The notes under the pieces: generated by a model | The model's input: the letters and a program-made list of their open reading frames with translations, nothing else | Told to the model about the DNA's origin: nothing | Databases searched by the model: none | Position numbers and translations under genes: made by a program | In this document: one piece after another, positions 52,440-60,331 of the stretch | Position numbering within the stretch: position 1 is the first letter of the stretch | Layout of the letters: every line of letters begins with the position of its first letter | Assembly: GCA_963678445.1 (NCBI GenBank) | Contig: OY782877.1 | Location: 1 to 64,000, forward strand | DNA from: G963678445 sp963678445 | GTDB lineage: Bacteria > Hydrogenedentota > Hydrogenedentia > Hydrogenedentales > G963678445 | Length of the DNA stretch: 64,000 bases | Reading direction: 5' to 3'

Positions 52440-52472
52440 AAAAAAATCCCAACTATACGCTTGTACAGTTGG
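52440..52472 (-). terminator. Terminator-like hairpin in the histidine kinase leader
   Basis: On the minus strand CCAACTGTAC pairs with GTATAGTTGG (10 bp with one G-T pair) around AAGC and is followed by GATTTTTTTTG. It sits 81 bases upstream of the kinase start codon, so it could act as an attenuator of kinase expression or end an antisense transcript. Confidence 0.5.
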
Positions 52473-52618
52473 AAACGATTTCTACGGAGGACCAGGTTAG
52501 CATGCTATGCGCGCCAAGATAGCGGCGCTGTGAAAGGCTGTGCTATGATAGGCGCTCTTTCAGAATTTGTTCATCTATCCGCGTTAAAAGCGCAGACGTA
52601 TATAACTGAGGAGGCATT

Positions 52619-54046
52619 ATGGCTAAGGGCATTACAAAACGCGCACAAGATTATTCGCAATGGTATATTGACGTGGTTCGCAAGGCGGAGTTGGCGGAAC
52701 ATTCTCCGGTGAAGGGCTGTATGGTGATTCGTCCTACGGGGTATGGCATCTGGGAAAAAATCCAGCAGCATCTGGATCGCATGTTTAAGGAGACAGGACA
52801 TGTGAATGCGTATTTTCCCATGTTTATCCCCGAAAGTTTCCTGAAAAAAGAAGCGGAACATGTGGAAGGTTTTGCTCCGGAATGCGCCGTAGTCACGCAT
52901 GGCGGTGGTAAAAAACTGGAAGAGCCGCTGGTAGTACGTCCTACTTCGGAAACAATTATCTGGTCGACCTACAAGAACTGGATCAATTCCTATCGAGATC
53001 TGCCATTACTCATCAACCAATGGGCCAATGTGTGCCGTTGGGAAATGCGCACACGCTTGTTCCTGCGCACGACAGAATTTCTCTGGCAGGAAGGCCACAC
53101 GGCCCACGCTACGCATGAGGAGGCGGAGGAGGAAACCATGAAGATGGTGCGTGTCTATCAACGCTTTGCGGAAGACTATATGGCGATGCCGGTTTTCGTA
53201 GGCCGTAAAACCGATTCTGAAAAATTCGCGGGAGCGCTGCATACCTATTGTATCGAGGCGATGATGCAGGATGGTAAGGCGCTGCAAGCAGGCACATCGC
53301 ACCATTTGGGACAAAACTTCGCCAAAGCCTTTGATGTAAAATTCCAGGATGCGGATAAGGAGCTCAAGTATGTGCACGCCACCAGCTGGGGCGTTTCGAC
53401 CCGGCTGATTGGCGGTATGATTATGACCCATAGCGATGATAACGGTCTGGTCATCCCACCACGCCTGGCCCCCATGCCCGTCGTCTTTGTTCCCATATGG
53501 CGTAGCGACGAACAAATGGATTTGGTGGTAGGAAAAGCGCGTGAAATCACGAAAGATTGGGACCCGCTTTTCTATCGCATCGATGATCGTGATCAATATA
53601 AGCCCGGCTATAAATTCAATGAATGGGAGCTAAAAGGCGTCCCTATCCGCATCGAAATCGGGCCGCGTGACGTCGAACAAAATACGGTCGTTGTCGTGCG
53701 TCGCGACACCGGAGAAAAGATTCCCATGCCCATGGAAGGGCTGCGTGAAAAACTGGAGGCGCTGCTGGAAGAAATCCAGCAGAATCTTTTCACGCTTGCC
53801 AAGCAGCGTATGGACGACAATCTGCATACTGTTGACAGTTATGACGAGTACAAACAACAAGTCGGCAAGGGTGGCTTTTTCCGGGTATTCCTGGATCACG
53901 AGAATCCGGAAGTAGAGGCTAAACTCCAGGAAGACACTCGCTCAACAGTCCGGTGCATTCCTTTTGATGCGCCAGAGGAAGAAGGCCCCTGCATGATCAG
54001 CGGCAAAATCTGCAAAAACCGGGTTATTGCAGCACAGTCTTACTGA
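52619..54046 (+). CDS. proS: Prolyl-tRNA synthetase, short archaeal/eukaryotic type (ProS3)
   Basis: 475 residues. It charges tRNA-Pro. The class II core shows 'GYGIWEKIQQHLDRMFKE' (motif 1), 'RPTSETIIWSTYKNWI' with 'CRWEMRTRLFLRTTEFLWQE' (motif 2), and 'WGVSTRLIGGMIMTHSDD' (motif 3). 'DVEQNTVVVVRRDTG' begins the anticodon domain. There is no bacterial-type editing insertion; this is the eukaryote-like, shorter form found in some bacteria. The conserved C-terminal zinc-type region ends in 'CKNRVIAAQSY'. The ribosome-binding site GAGGAGG is strong. It is monocistronic with its own terminator. Confidence 0.93.
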   Translation: MAKGITKRAQDYSQWYIDVVRKAELAEHSPVKGCMVIRPTGYGIWEKIQQHLDRMFKETGHVNAYFPMFIPESFLKKEAEHVEGFAPECAVVTHGGGKKLEEPLVVRPTSETIIWSTYKNWINSYRDLPLLINQWANVCRWEMRTRLFLRTTEFLWQEGHTAHATHEEAEEETMKMVRVYQRFAEDYMAMPVFVGRKTDSEKFAGALHTYCIEAMMQDGKALQAGTSHHLGQNFAKAFDVKFQDADKELKYVHATSWGVSTRLIGGMIMTHSDDNGLVIPPRLAPMPVVFVPIWRSDEQMDLVVGKAREITKDWDPLFYRIDDRDQYKPGYKFNEWELKGVPIRIEIGPRDVEQNTVVVVRRDTGEKIPMPMEGLREKLEALLEEIQQNLFTLAKQRMDDNLHTVDSYDEYKQQVGKGGFFRVFLDHENPEVEAKLQEDTRSTVRCIPFDAPEEEGPCMISGKICKNRVIAAQSY

Positions 54047-54078
54047 TACAGCCCGGAGACAATACACGAAAGTAGTTG

Positions 54079-54120
54079 CAGGGTCCTTTTCTTCGTTTAC
54101 GGAGCAAAAGGACCCTGTTT
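54079..54120 (+). terminator. Terminator after proS
   Basis: CAGGGTCCTTTT pairs with AAAAGGACCCTG around a 14-base loop, then TTTTC. Confidence 0.85.
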
Positions 54121-54137
54121 TCTTTTTGGCTTCGGAG

Positions 54138-54500
54138 TTAGCTTAGATCGGCGTCAAAGGTCTCGGCCGCTTTTTGTACATTTTCCATAGGACGAAACAC
54201 GGGGGTAAGCCCTGTAACTTCAAATACCTTTCCAACGTACTCATTGAGCGCGCAGATACGCAAGGAACCTTTTTTCGCACCAAGCGCTTTGTTGAACCGA
54301 AGAATAACACTAATCACGGCACTGGAAATGTATTCCACATGGTGAAAGTTTAGCAACACATGTGCACCCGGATGCGTCTTGCTGAATTCCTCTAACGTCG
54401 CATGAAAAAGCTCCGCATTACTCGCGTCCAAACGAGACGCTCCCTGAATCGTAGCAACCACGATTTTCCCATACCTGTCAAAATGTATAAATTCGTCCAT
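54138..54500 (-). CDS. STAS-domain protein (anti-sigma factor antagonist type)
   Basis: 120 residues, all one STAS fold. 'GASRLDASNAELFHATLEEF' and 'LLNFHHVEYISSAVISVIL' match the SpoIIAA type, in which a serine in the 'YISS' region is phosphorylated by a partner kinase to switch binding. No RsbW/SpoIIAB-type kinase lies in the window, so the partner is elsewhere. AGGGAAA precedes the start. It lies 75 bases downstream of the LRAT-like gene on the same strand. Confidence 0.82.
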   Translation of the reverse strand: MDEFIHFDRYGKIVVATIQGASRLDASNAELFHATLEEFSKTHPGAHVLLNFHHVEYISSAVISVILRFNKALGAKKGSLRICALNEYVGKVFEVTGLTPVFRPMENVQKAAETFDADLS

Positions 54501-54575
54501 TGTTTCCCTATCTCAAAGCAATCTTAAACCACATCAAACTACTATTTTTTATACAAAATGATTATGCATTTCCCC

Positions 54576-55013
54576 CTATTGGGAACGCCGATGCCTTCGC
54601 TTTAATAAAGCTGCACCGGCTATTCCTACACCGATACCACCTGCTATCACCGTTGCCGATATCACCTGTGCTACACGTCGCACCTGATGGCTTTTCCACA
54701 CGCCTGTTTTACAATAGGTCGCAAAGTGTTCACAGTTTCTAAACCAGGGATCGTAATTTTTCTCGCCCAAAAACGATGCAGCGCAGGCGGCTGCTTCCTC
54801 CGGAGAACGCAGCCCTGTATCTTCTGAATAGGAAACCTTTCGGCATTTTCCTCCCGCCAAAAAATCCTCTATCGGACTTCGACAAATGGCGGCATACTGA
54901 AAATGTAAGGGTTCCCCGGAAAAATGAATTACCGTACCATCGCCCATATCGATCCCATGGTGCGTATACAAACCTTTTAATCGGCGAACCTTGATATGAT
55001 CACCTAATGCCAT
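54576..55013 (-). CDS. LRAT/NlpC-P60-like acyltransferase domain protein with C-terminal membrane anchor
   Basis: 145 residues. It shows the lecithin:retinol acyltransferase-like permuted papain fold: 'GLYTHHGIDMGDGTVIHFSG' holds the two His (about 19 and 30) and 'RNCEHFATYC' holds the catalytic Cys94 in the hallmark Asn-Cys-Glu-His-Phe. One hydrophobic helix (about 115-137) and a basic end 'LLKRRHRRSQ' suggest anchoring with the domain inside the cell. Animal relatives (PLAAT) act on phospholipids; the bacterial function is not known. AGGAAAG precedes the start. Confidence 0.8.
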   Translation of the reverse strand: MALGDHIKVRRLKGLYTHHGIDMGDGTVIHFSGEPLHFQYAAICRSPIEDFLAGGKCRKVSYSEDTGLRSPEEAAACAASFLGEKNYDPWFRNCEHFATYCKTGVWKSHQVRRVAQVISATVIAGGIGVGIAGAALLKRRHRRSQ

Positions 55014-55191
55014 ATTTCTTTCCTATACCCATCGGGCATATCACTTCTGAAAATGATATAAAACTTGTATTCTCCTTCTATTTATCGCACACTAGCCCCA
55101 TCTTTTCCAAGCGATAATGCAATTCTGAAACGGGTAGCGGCATCTGAATGGCCGTTTGCAGGCCTCAAATTACAATAAGATATTTTTTATC

Positions 55192-55938
55192 ATGCTTAAC
55201 TTTTCGATCCAGTGGCACGACACAGTTGAAAGTACCAACACTTTCCTACATGATCAGCTGCGCCAAAAACCTGATTTACCTGCTGGCGTTGTTATCGCTG
55301 CACACCACCAAACGGCAGGAAAAGGACGCTACACGCGACGCTGGCAAAGCGGACCAGGGAAAAATCTCACCTTTTCACTCCTTTTACGCCCCCGGGTTCC
55401 ACTCGAATACTATCCGTCCCTTCCCATGGCCGTTGCCCTGGGGATTCAGCACTACCTGGAAGGGCATGCACTTCCTGCAAAAGTAAAATGGCCCAATGAT
55501 GTGCTGGTAGGGAACAAAAAGATATGTGGCATTCTTTCGGAATACCTTCCTGCCGTCTCAGCAACCATCGTCGGCATCGGAATCAACCTGAATATGGGAC
55601 CTGAAGAGGCGAGTCAGATTGATAAACCCGCAACTTCCCTCTATATAGAAACTGGCGTAAAAACAACCCCGAAAACGGCCTTGGATGACGTATTACAGGC
55701 CATCAGCCCCATGCTGGGAGCTTGGGAAAAAGCGGGCTTCAACGGCCTTCGACCTGCGTGGCTACAACATGTCGCCTACCTTCATGAACCCATTCAGGTT
55801 GGAGAAGGAAAGTATCAAAAAAAAGGGGTTCTAACCGACTTTGGTCCCCACGGTGAACTCATCCTGCAACAGAAAAATGGGGAAACAATCCCCGTTATAC
55901 TCGGTGATCTCACCCCTTCCAATGAAAAAACCTCATAA
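55192..55938 (+). CDS. birA: Biotin--[acetyl-CoA-carboxylase] ligase, monofunctional
   Basis: 248 residues. It attaches biotin to acetyl-CoA carboxylase carrier protein via biotinyl-AMP. Seen: 'HDTVESTNTFLHDQL', the nucleotide loop 'QTAGKGRYTRRWQSGPGKNL' (variant of GRGRxGRxW), 'KWPNDVLVGNKKICGIL' and 'VGIGINLNMGPEE', then a C-terminal SH3-like part. There is no N-terminal DNA-binding domain, so it should not act as the biotin repressor. ATG 55192 is used although its ribosome-binding site is poor; TTG 55156 is an alternative. Confidence 0.88.
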   Translation: MLNFSIQWHDTVESTNTFLHDQLRQKPDLPAGVVIAAHHQTAGKGRYTRRWQSGPGKNLTFSLLLRPRVPLEYYPSLPMAVALGIQHYLEGHALPAKVKWPNDVLVGNKKICGILSEYLPAVSATIVGIGINLNMGPEEASQIDKPATSLYIETGVKTTPKTALDDVLQAISPMLGAWEKAGFNGLRPAWLQHVAYLHEPIQVGEGKYQKKGVLTDFGPHGELILQQKNGETIPVILGDLTPSNEKTS

Positions 55939-56100
55939 TTTTTCCTACCGCACTCTCCCTTCTTTCTCCGTTATTGTTATTTTCGTATTTTTAGATTCAA
56001 ATCTTGCATTCAAATATGCCGTATCTCGCTATATAGAAAGAAGATACTTCAAAATAACTGGGCATATATGGTATGCTAAAGCGATCTTAAGATCATAGGA

Positions 56101-56205
56101 GAGCGGTGACAAGAGGTAGTGTCTTTACCGCTGATACCCAAAGTGATCCAGTGACCGCAGTAAAGTTTCATTTCTTTATGATAGCTTTTCAGATGTTACT
56201 CAGCA
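56101..56205 (+). repeat. Dispersed ~100-bp intergenic repeat, copy 9 (direct, rearranged)
   Basis: GCGGTGACAAGAGGTAGTGT, AAGTGATCCAGTGACCGCAG, TTCTTTATGATAGCTTTTC and GTTACTCAGCA are recognisable family blocks in altered spacing. With copy 10 it occupies part of the 671-bp gap between birA and the (EG)n gene. The remainder (55939-56100, 56206-56396, 56504-56609) is A/T-rich and shows nothing else. Confidence 0.5.
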
Positions 56206-56396
56206 ATGTTATTTTTGTTTTATGGTAGTTTTGGAATTTTGAAGTATCCGATAGACATATTACTGATTGAAGCAGAGGTAGAAAAGGGCTGAGATATTCA
56301 ACGCGCGCCGCTATATGACTTGCGTTGTCGAACAGGGGCGAGCCTATACGTAAGGTGTATGTTTCTCACCCTTCTGCGCCACGACTAAAACTTCGG

Positions 56397-56503
56397 TTTA
56401 GCGACTTAAATCTCAAAAGTTATTCTAAAAACATAAATTTATTGTGGCCAGGAATGGTAGGAACCATACTTCCTGCTTGCGATCGCTGGACCGCTCTGGT
56501 GCT
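56397..56503 (-). repeat. Dispersed ~100-bp intergenic repeat, copy 10 (inverted)
   Basis: Reverse of the family: on the minus strand GCGGTC-CAGC-GATCGC (hairpin with one G-T pair), AGCAGGAAGTATGGTTCC, TTCCTGGCCACAATAAAT and a degraded distal end AAGTCGCTAAACCG. Confidence 0.7.
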
Positions 56504-56609
56504 ATCCCCCACCAAGACGGCAAATCATGAACTCTTCAAAAAACGTATGATATGCAGCCGTTGAAGGCTGCATGCTGTGATATCCCCGTAGTAAAAAAAA
56601 GGATTCGCT

Positions 56610-59600
56610 GTGATTTTATCTTCCAGAACATATTGGATTGCTTTCCTGTTATTGGTTATGTGTCTTGTATTTACAGGAACCGCCTCCGCGTGGCAAATTG
56701 ACGAAGAGCCCCCCTCATGGCTCCAGATCTTTAAAAAAGATCGCCAGGCTGGATTAGTTCTGCTGCGAACTCAGCTAAACTCCGCCATAACACAAGAGCG
56801 CGTTCAAGCCTGCGATGTACTACGCTTGACACAAGATTACACCGCTATTCCTGCACTAATTAGCGCTTGTAACGACCCTTCTGAAAAGGTGCGTGAACGG
56901 GCTGTTCAGGCGTTACGCACCTTCAATACTCCTGAGGCACTGACGCAATGCCGCGCCATGCTTGCTAAGGAAAGCGATCCAGCTGTAACGCGCGCGCTGC
57001 TAATCACACTTGCAGAACGTGGCCTAAAAGAAGATGCTGACTTACTTCGCCCTTTTTTGGGCTCTCCATTGGAAAGTGTCCAGGTGTGTGCTGCCTATGG
57101 CTTACTCCGATTGGGGAATCAGGAAGGAACCGCGATTCTGGATCGCGCGCTGGAGAGCCCCCTACCCTTGGCACAAAGTTTAGCAACACTGGCTATGGGG
57201 TATCGTAGTGATGCAGCCGGACAAAAACAATTTCAGACATTGCTCCAATCAAAAAATTGGCCCTGGCAGGCAGAAGTTGCCATTGCACAGATAGCGCAAA
57301 CACAAGATGAGAAGGATGATGCGCAACAGCTAAGCCAGCTTGAAGCATTGGCGCAATCGGGACCCGCACGTGCAGCGGAATGGGCAGTATTGCAGCTAGC
57401 GCAAATGACTCAAACCAAACAAAACAATATACTCTACCGTCTGGCAAAAGGCTCGGGGCCAGGTAAGACACAAGCGCAATTATGCCTGCTGTTTTCTCAA
57501 AATAAAACAACGACTCCCTCTCCCCTCACTGGTACGAACGCCGATGAAAAACATTTTGAAATCATTCATCAGGCTATCGTACGCGCTGCTTTCTCCTTAT
57601 TAACGGTTCAGGCGCCACAGGACGAGGCCGCATACGACGCAACAGCGAAGGAACAAATCATACAGGGCTCATATGATGAAGACCGGCAAAATTGTGACAA
57701 TAGCACCTGTAGTGGCGGCGGCACCATCCCTTGCCGAAGCGTAAACCGACACTTCTATAATCCGTTGACGGGCGGAGGCCTTCCGAGTATTCCGCTCTAT
57801 AACTGCACGTCTGGTGAGGAAGATTCCGCATTAACCAGTGCCTACCAACACTGGACTTGGCTTGAAACGGCCTGGACGCAAGAAGCGTTATATGATTACA
57901 ATGGTGTCTTCCATCTCTTGGGACAAATAATGCACTTACTTGGCGATATGTCCGTGCCTGCTCATGTACATATTGACAATCACCTCGACACCAATGGCGA
58001 TCAATATGAAAAATGGATTCGGACACAATATGAATCTTCACTCTCCCTACCCAGTGTAACGGCAGCGCCCAAAACGCCAGACACCGCGAATTTGCAAAAC
58101 TTTATGGATGAAATGGCCTTGTTTACCTACAATCTGAGCGCCTTCGACGCCGTATTGGTGCAAGACCCGGACAAACAGCAAAACCACCTCGAACACGAAT
58201 TGGGAGACATGTTTGAGCTCGCATTTCTCGACGGTTTTTTTGTGAATTCCCGCTGGGTGCTGCATGATCGCAATGGACGCGAAATCGGCAGCTACGATCC
58301 CAATAGCCTTGTGGAATTGGGAGGGGATGAATGGTGGCCTGCGGAAGGACGCTTTGAAACCACAACCGTTGATGGTGAGGATGCCATTGTTGGTGCTATG
58401 TATCTTGAACGCATCATGGACGGTGATGACCACCTATACGAACCTAGAACCTTCCTGCAAGAAAAATTATCCTATAGCACCTTTGTAGAAGGCGATTCTC
58501 TCGCCGAAATCTATCAGCGTGAGCTCCTACCGGAGCTTATCCGGTATACCGCAGGGTTATTACAGTATTTTCGGCAGGGTTTCTACCCCGACAATGAGGG
58601 AGAAGGAGAAGGAATAGGGGAAGGCGAGGGGGAAGGAGAAGGGGACAGTGAAGGAGAAGGGGAAGCAGAGGGGGAAGCAGAGGGGGAAGGAGAAGAAGAA
58701 AATCCATGCCCAAAGGACTGCACCCTCGTATGTGATACTGCAGGGCTCGATCTCCCTCTCCGGGAAATCTACGAAACTATCTACAATGCCATCGGACGTA
58801 TCGCCTCGTTTGTTGACTTAGACAATGATGGCATGTATGACTTATCTCGCGCTTGCTTGCTCGAAATAATATTAGCCAATCCTTCAATAGACAGTTTTTG
58901 TTGCATACATCCTGCATTCACCAGCTATCGAGCTTATGCAGAAACAGCCCTGAAAAAGATAAATGATTCCGCTTTCACCCTTATTTCACGTGAAACCCTC
59001 CGCGATTTTATTGCTGTTGAGCTAACTTGCTGCAAAGAAGGGCAAAGCGTCATTCTTGACCAAGTGCTAGGTACGCTTGGTATCTCCTTAGACCTGCCTG
59101 ACTACGCAACCGATGCCAGCCTCTATCTCATTGCCACGGGCGATGCGGATCGCGATGGGGTCTGTAACCTGGCCGAATACAACGCCACTACCGCAAACAG
59201 TGGAAACATTATGGATTTCGTTTTTGCAGCAGTTGATCCAACCTATGCCGAAAATGGTGGCGGCTGCTTCCCTCCATGTTACGAAGTAAGCGGTAGCGAA
59301 GGCGAAGGCGAAGGCGAAGGCGAAGGCGAAGGCGAAGGCGAAGGCGAAGGCGAAGGCGAAGGCGAAGGCGAAGGCGAAGGCGAAGGCGAAGGCGAAGGCG
59401 AAGGCGAAGGCGAAGGCGAAGGCGAAGGCGAAGGCGAAGGCGAAGGAGAAGGCGAAGGCGAAGGCGAAGGCGAAGGCGAAGGCGAAGGCGAAGGAGAAGG
59501 CGAAGGAGAAGGCGAAGGCGAAGGCGAAGGAGAAGGAGAAGGCGAAGGCGAAGGAGAAGGCGAAGGAGAAGGAGAAGGAGAAGGAGAAGGAGAAGGAGAA

Positions 59601-59981
59601 GGAGAAGGCGAAGGCGAAGGCGAAGGAGAAGGCGAAGGAGAAGGAGAAGGAGAAGGCGAAGGCGAAGGCGAAGGCGAAGCATCATTGAACCACTCTGCTG
59701 ACCAGGATCAAAACTGGCATATTGGATTGAGTGAACTTCTGCGCGTGATCCAATTTTATAATTCAACCGGATACCATTGCAGTATTACCGGTGAAGACGG
59801 ATTTGCGCCAGGGACCGGGGATGTAAGCGCTATTCCACACGCTAGTGATTATCATCCACAGGATTGGAAAATCGGATTGTATGAACTTCTTCGTCTAATC
59901 CAACTTTTTAATTCGGACGGTTACCATGCATGCCCCGATACCTCTGCAGAAGATGGATATTGCCTTGGAAATTCTCTATAA
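56610..59981 (+). CDS. Large secreted protein: HEAT repeats, phospholipase-C-like domain, (EG)n tract, duplicated dockerin-like repeats
   Basis: 1123 residues. Signal peptide ('LLLVMCLVFTGTASA'). HEAT-like helical repeats (about 55-250). A zinc phospholipase C/P1-nuclease-like helical domain (about 310-650) with 'LGQIMHLLGDMSVPAHVHID' at about 435-455 supplying His and Asp ligands. A first short degenerate Glu-Gly linker (58596-58700), a Cys-rich helical domain (about 700-890), and a long (Glu-Gly)63 tract. At the C-terminus are two related repeats of about 45 residues, 'WHIGLSELLRVIQFYNSTGY' and 'WKIGLYELLRLIQLFNSDGY', each followed by Cys, like a dockerin-type or cell-surface attachment repeat. 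GTG start with AAAGGA. The role is unknown; a secreted lipid- or phosphodiester-acting enzyme is plausible. Confidence 0.75.
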   Translation: MILSSRTYWIAFLLLVMCLVFTGTASAWQIDEEPPSWLQIFKKDRQAGLVLLRTQLNSAITQERVQACDVLRLTQDYTAIPALISACNDPSEKVRERAVQALRTFNTPEALTQCRAMLAKESDPAVTRALLITLAERGLKEDADLLRPFLGSPLESVQVCAAYGLLRLGNQEGTAILDRALESPLPLAQSLATLAMGYRSDAAGQKQFQTLLQSKNWPWQAEVAIAQIAQTQDEKDDAQQLSQLEALAQSGPARAAEWAVLQLAQMTQTKQNNILYRLAKGSGPGKTQAQLCLLFSQNKTTTPSPLTGTNADEKHFEIIHQAIVRAAFSLLTVQAPQDEAAYDATAKEQIIQGSYDEDRQNCDNSTCSGGGTIPCRSVNRHFYNPLTGGGLPSIPLYNCTSGEEDSALTSAYQHWTWLETAWTQEALYDYNGVFHLLGQIMHLLGDMSVPAHVHIDNHLDTNGDQYEKWIRTQYESSLSLPSVTAAPKTPDTANLQNFMDEMALFTYNLSAFDAVLVQDPDKQQNHLEHELGDMFELAFLDGFFVNSRWVLHDRNGREIGSYDPNSLVELGGDEWWPAEGRFETTTVDGEDAIVGAMYLERIMDGDDHLYEPRTFLQEKLSYSTFVEGDSLAEIYQRELLPELIRYTAGLLQYFRQGFYPDNEGEGEGIGEGEGEGEGDSEGEGEAEGEAEGEGEEENPCPKDCTLVCDTAGLDLPLREIYETIYNAIGRIASFVDLDNDGMYDLSRACLLEIILANPSIDSFCCIHPAFTSYRAYAETALKKINDSAFTLISRETLRDFIAVELTCCKEGQSVILDQVLGTLGISLDLPDYATDASLYLIATGDADRDGVCNLAEYNATTANSGNIMDFVFAAVDPTYAENGGGCFPPCYEVSGSEGEGEGEGEGEGEGEGEGEGEGEGEGEGEGEGEGEGEGEGEGEGEGEGEGEGEGEGEGEGEGEGEGEGEGEGEGEGEGEGEGEGEGEGEGEGEGEGEGEGEGEGEGEGEGEGEGEGEGEGEGEGEGEASLNHSADQDQNWHIGLSELLRVIQFYNSTGYHCSITGEDGFAPGTGDVSAIPHASDYHPQDWKIGLYELLRLIQLFNSDGYHACPDTSAEDGYCLGNSL
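59298..59675 (+). repeat. Hexanucleotide microsatellite (GAAGGC/GAAGGA)63
   Basis: 378 bases, exactly 63 six-base units, all coding Glu-Gly in frame. The first about 25 units are pure GAAGGC; later units alternate with GAAGGA. Length is always a multiple of six, so slippage would change linker length without shifting frame. Confidence 0.97.
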
Positions 59982-60014
59982 CCGTCTCCCCTAACAGGGG
60001 TCTCGATATCTAAG

Positions 60015-60042
60015 GCCGCCTTATACGTTTGTGTAAGGCGGC
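60015..60042 (+). terminator. Terminator after the (EG)n gene
   Basis: GCCGCCTTA pairs perfectly with TAAGGCGGC, then TTTTCT. The rest of the 350-bp gap holds a short hairpin GGAATACC/GGTATTCC (60207-60227) and nothing else I can name. Confidence 0.85.
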
Positions 60043-60331
60043 TTTTCTAGGCCTTCTGCTAAATGAGACAACGCATCATGCGTTCATTCTTCTTCTCTGG
60101 GGCAGCCCGTTGAGAAAGGATGCCAAAACGCCTGAGTGGAATAACGTGCAAAAGTAGCACGGTCGGGACAAGACTTGATATCATTGTGCCTATCATACAG
60201 GACAGCGGAATACCGTAGGGGTATTCCACATGCGCATAGAAACTATTCTACGTATAGATAAAATCACGTTTCACATGTTTCGAAAACAGCCGCCCTGTTC
60301 CCCGCACTGATGTATTTAAGGAGCAAAAAAT

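Noticed and set aside
52360..52618. T-box or other tRNA-sensing leader upstream of proS
   Set aside because: No T-box core sequence is present; the one clear hairpin has its T run on the minus strand.
59209..59766. Minus-strand Leu/Arg repeat frame opposite the Glu-Gly tract
   Set aside because: It is the mirror of the GAAGGC/GAAGGA hexamers and has no domain or start signal.
60043..60331. Riboswitch upstream of the aminotransferase
   Set aside because: Only one short hairpin (GGAATACC/GGTATTCC) is seen and no known aptamer core.
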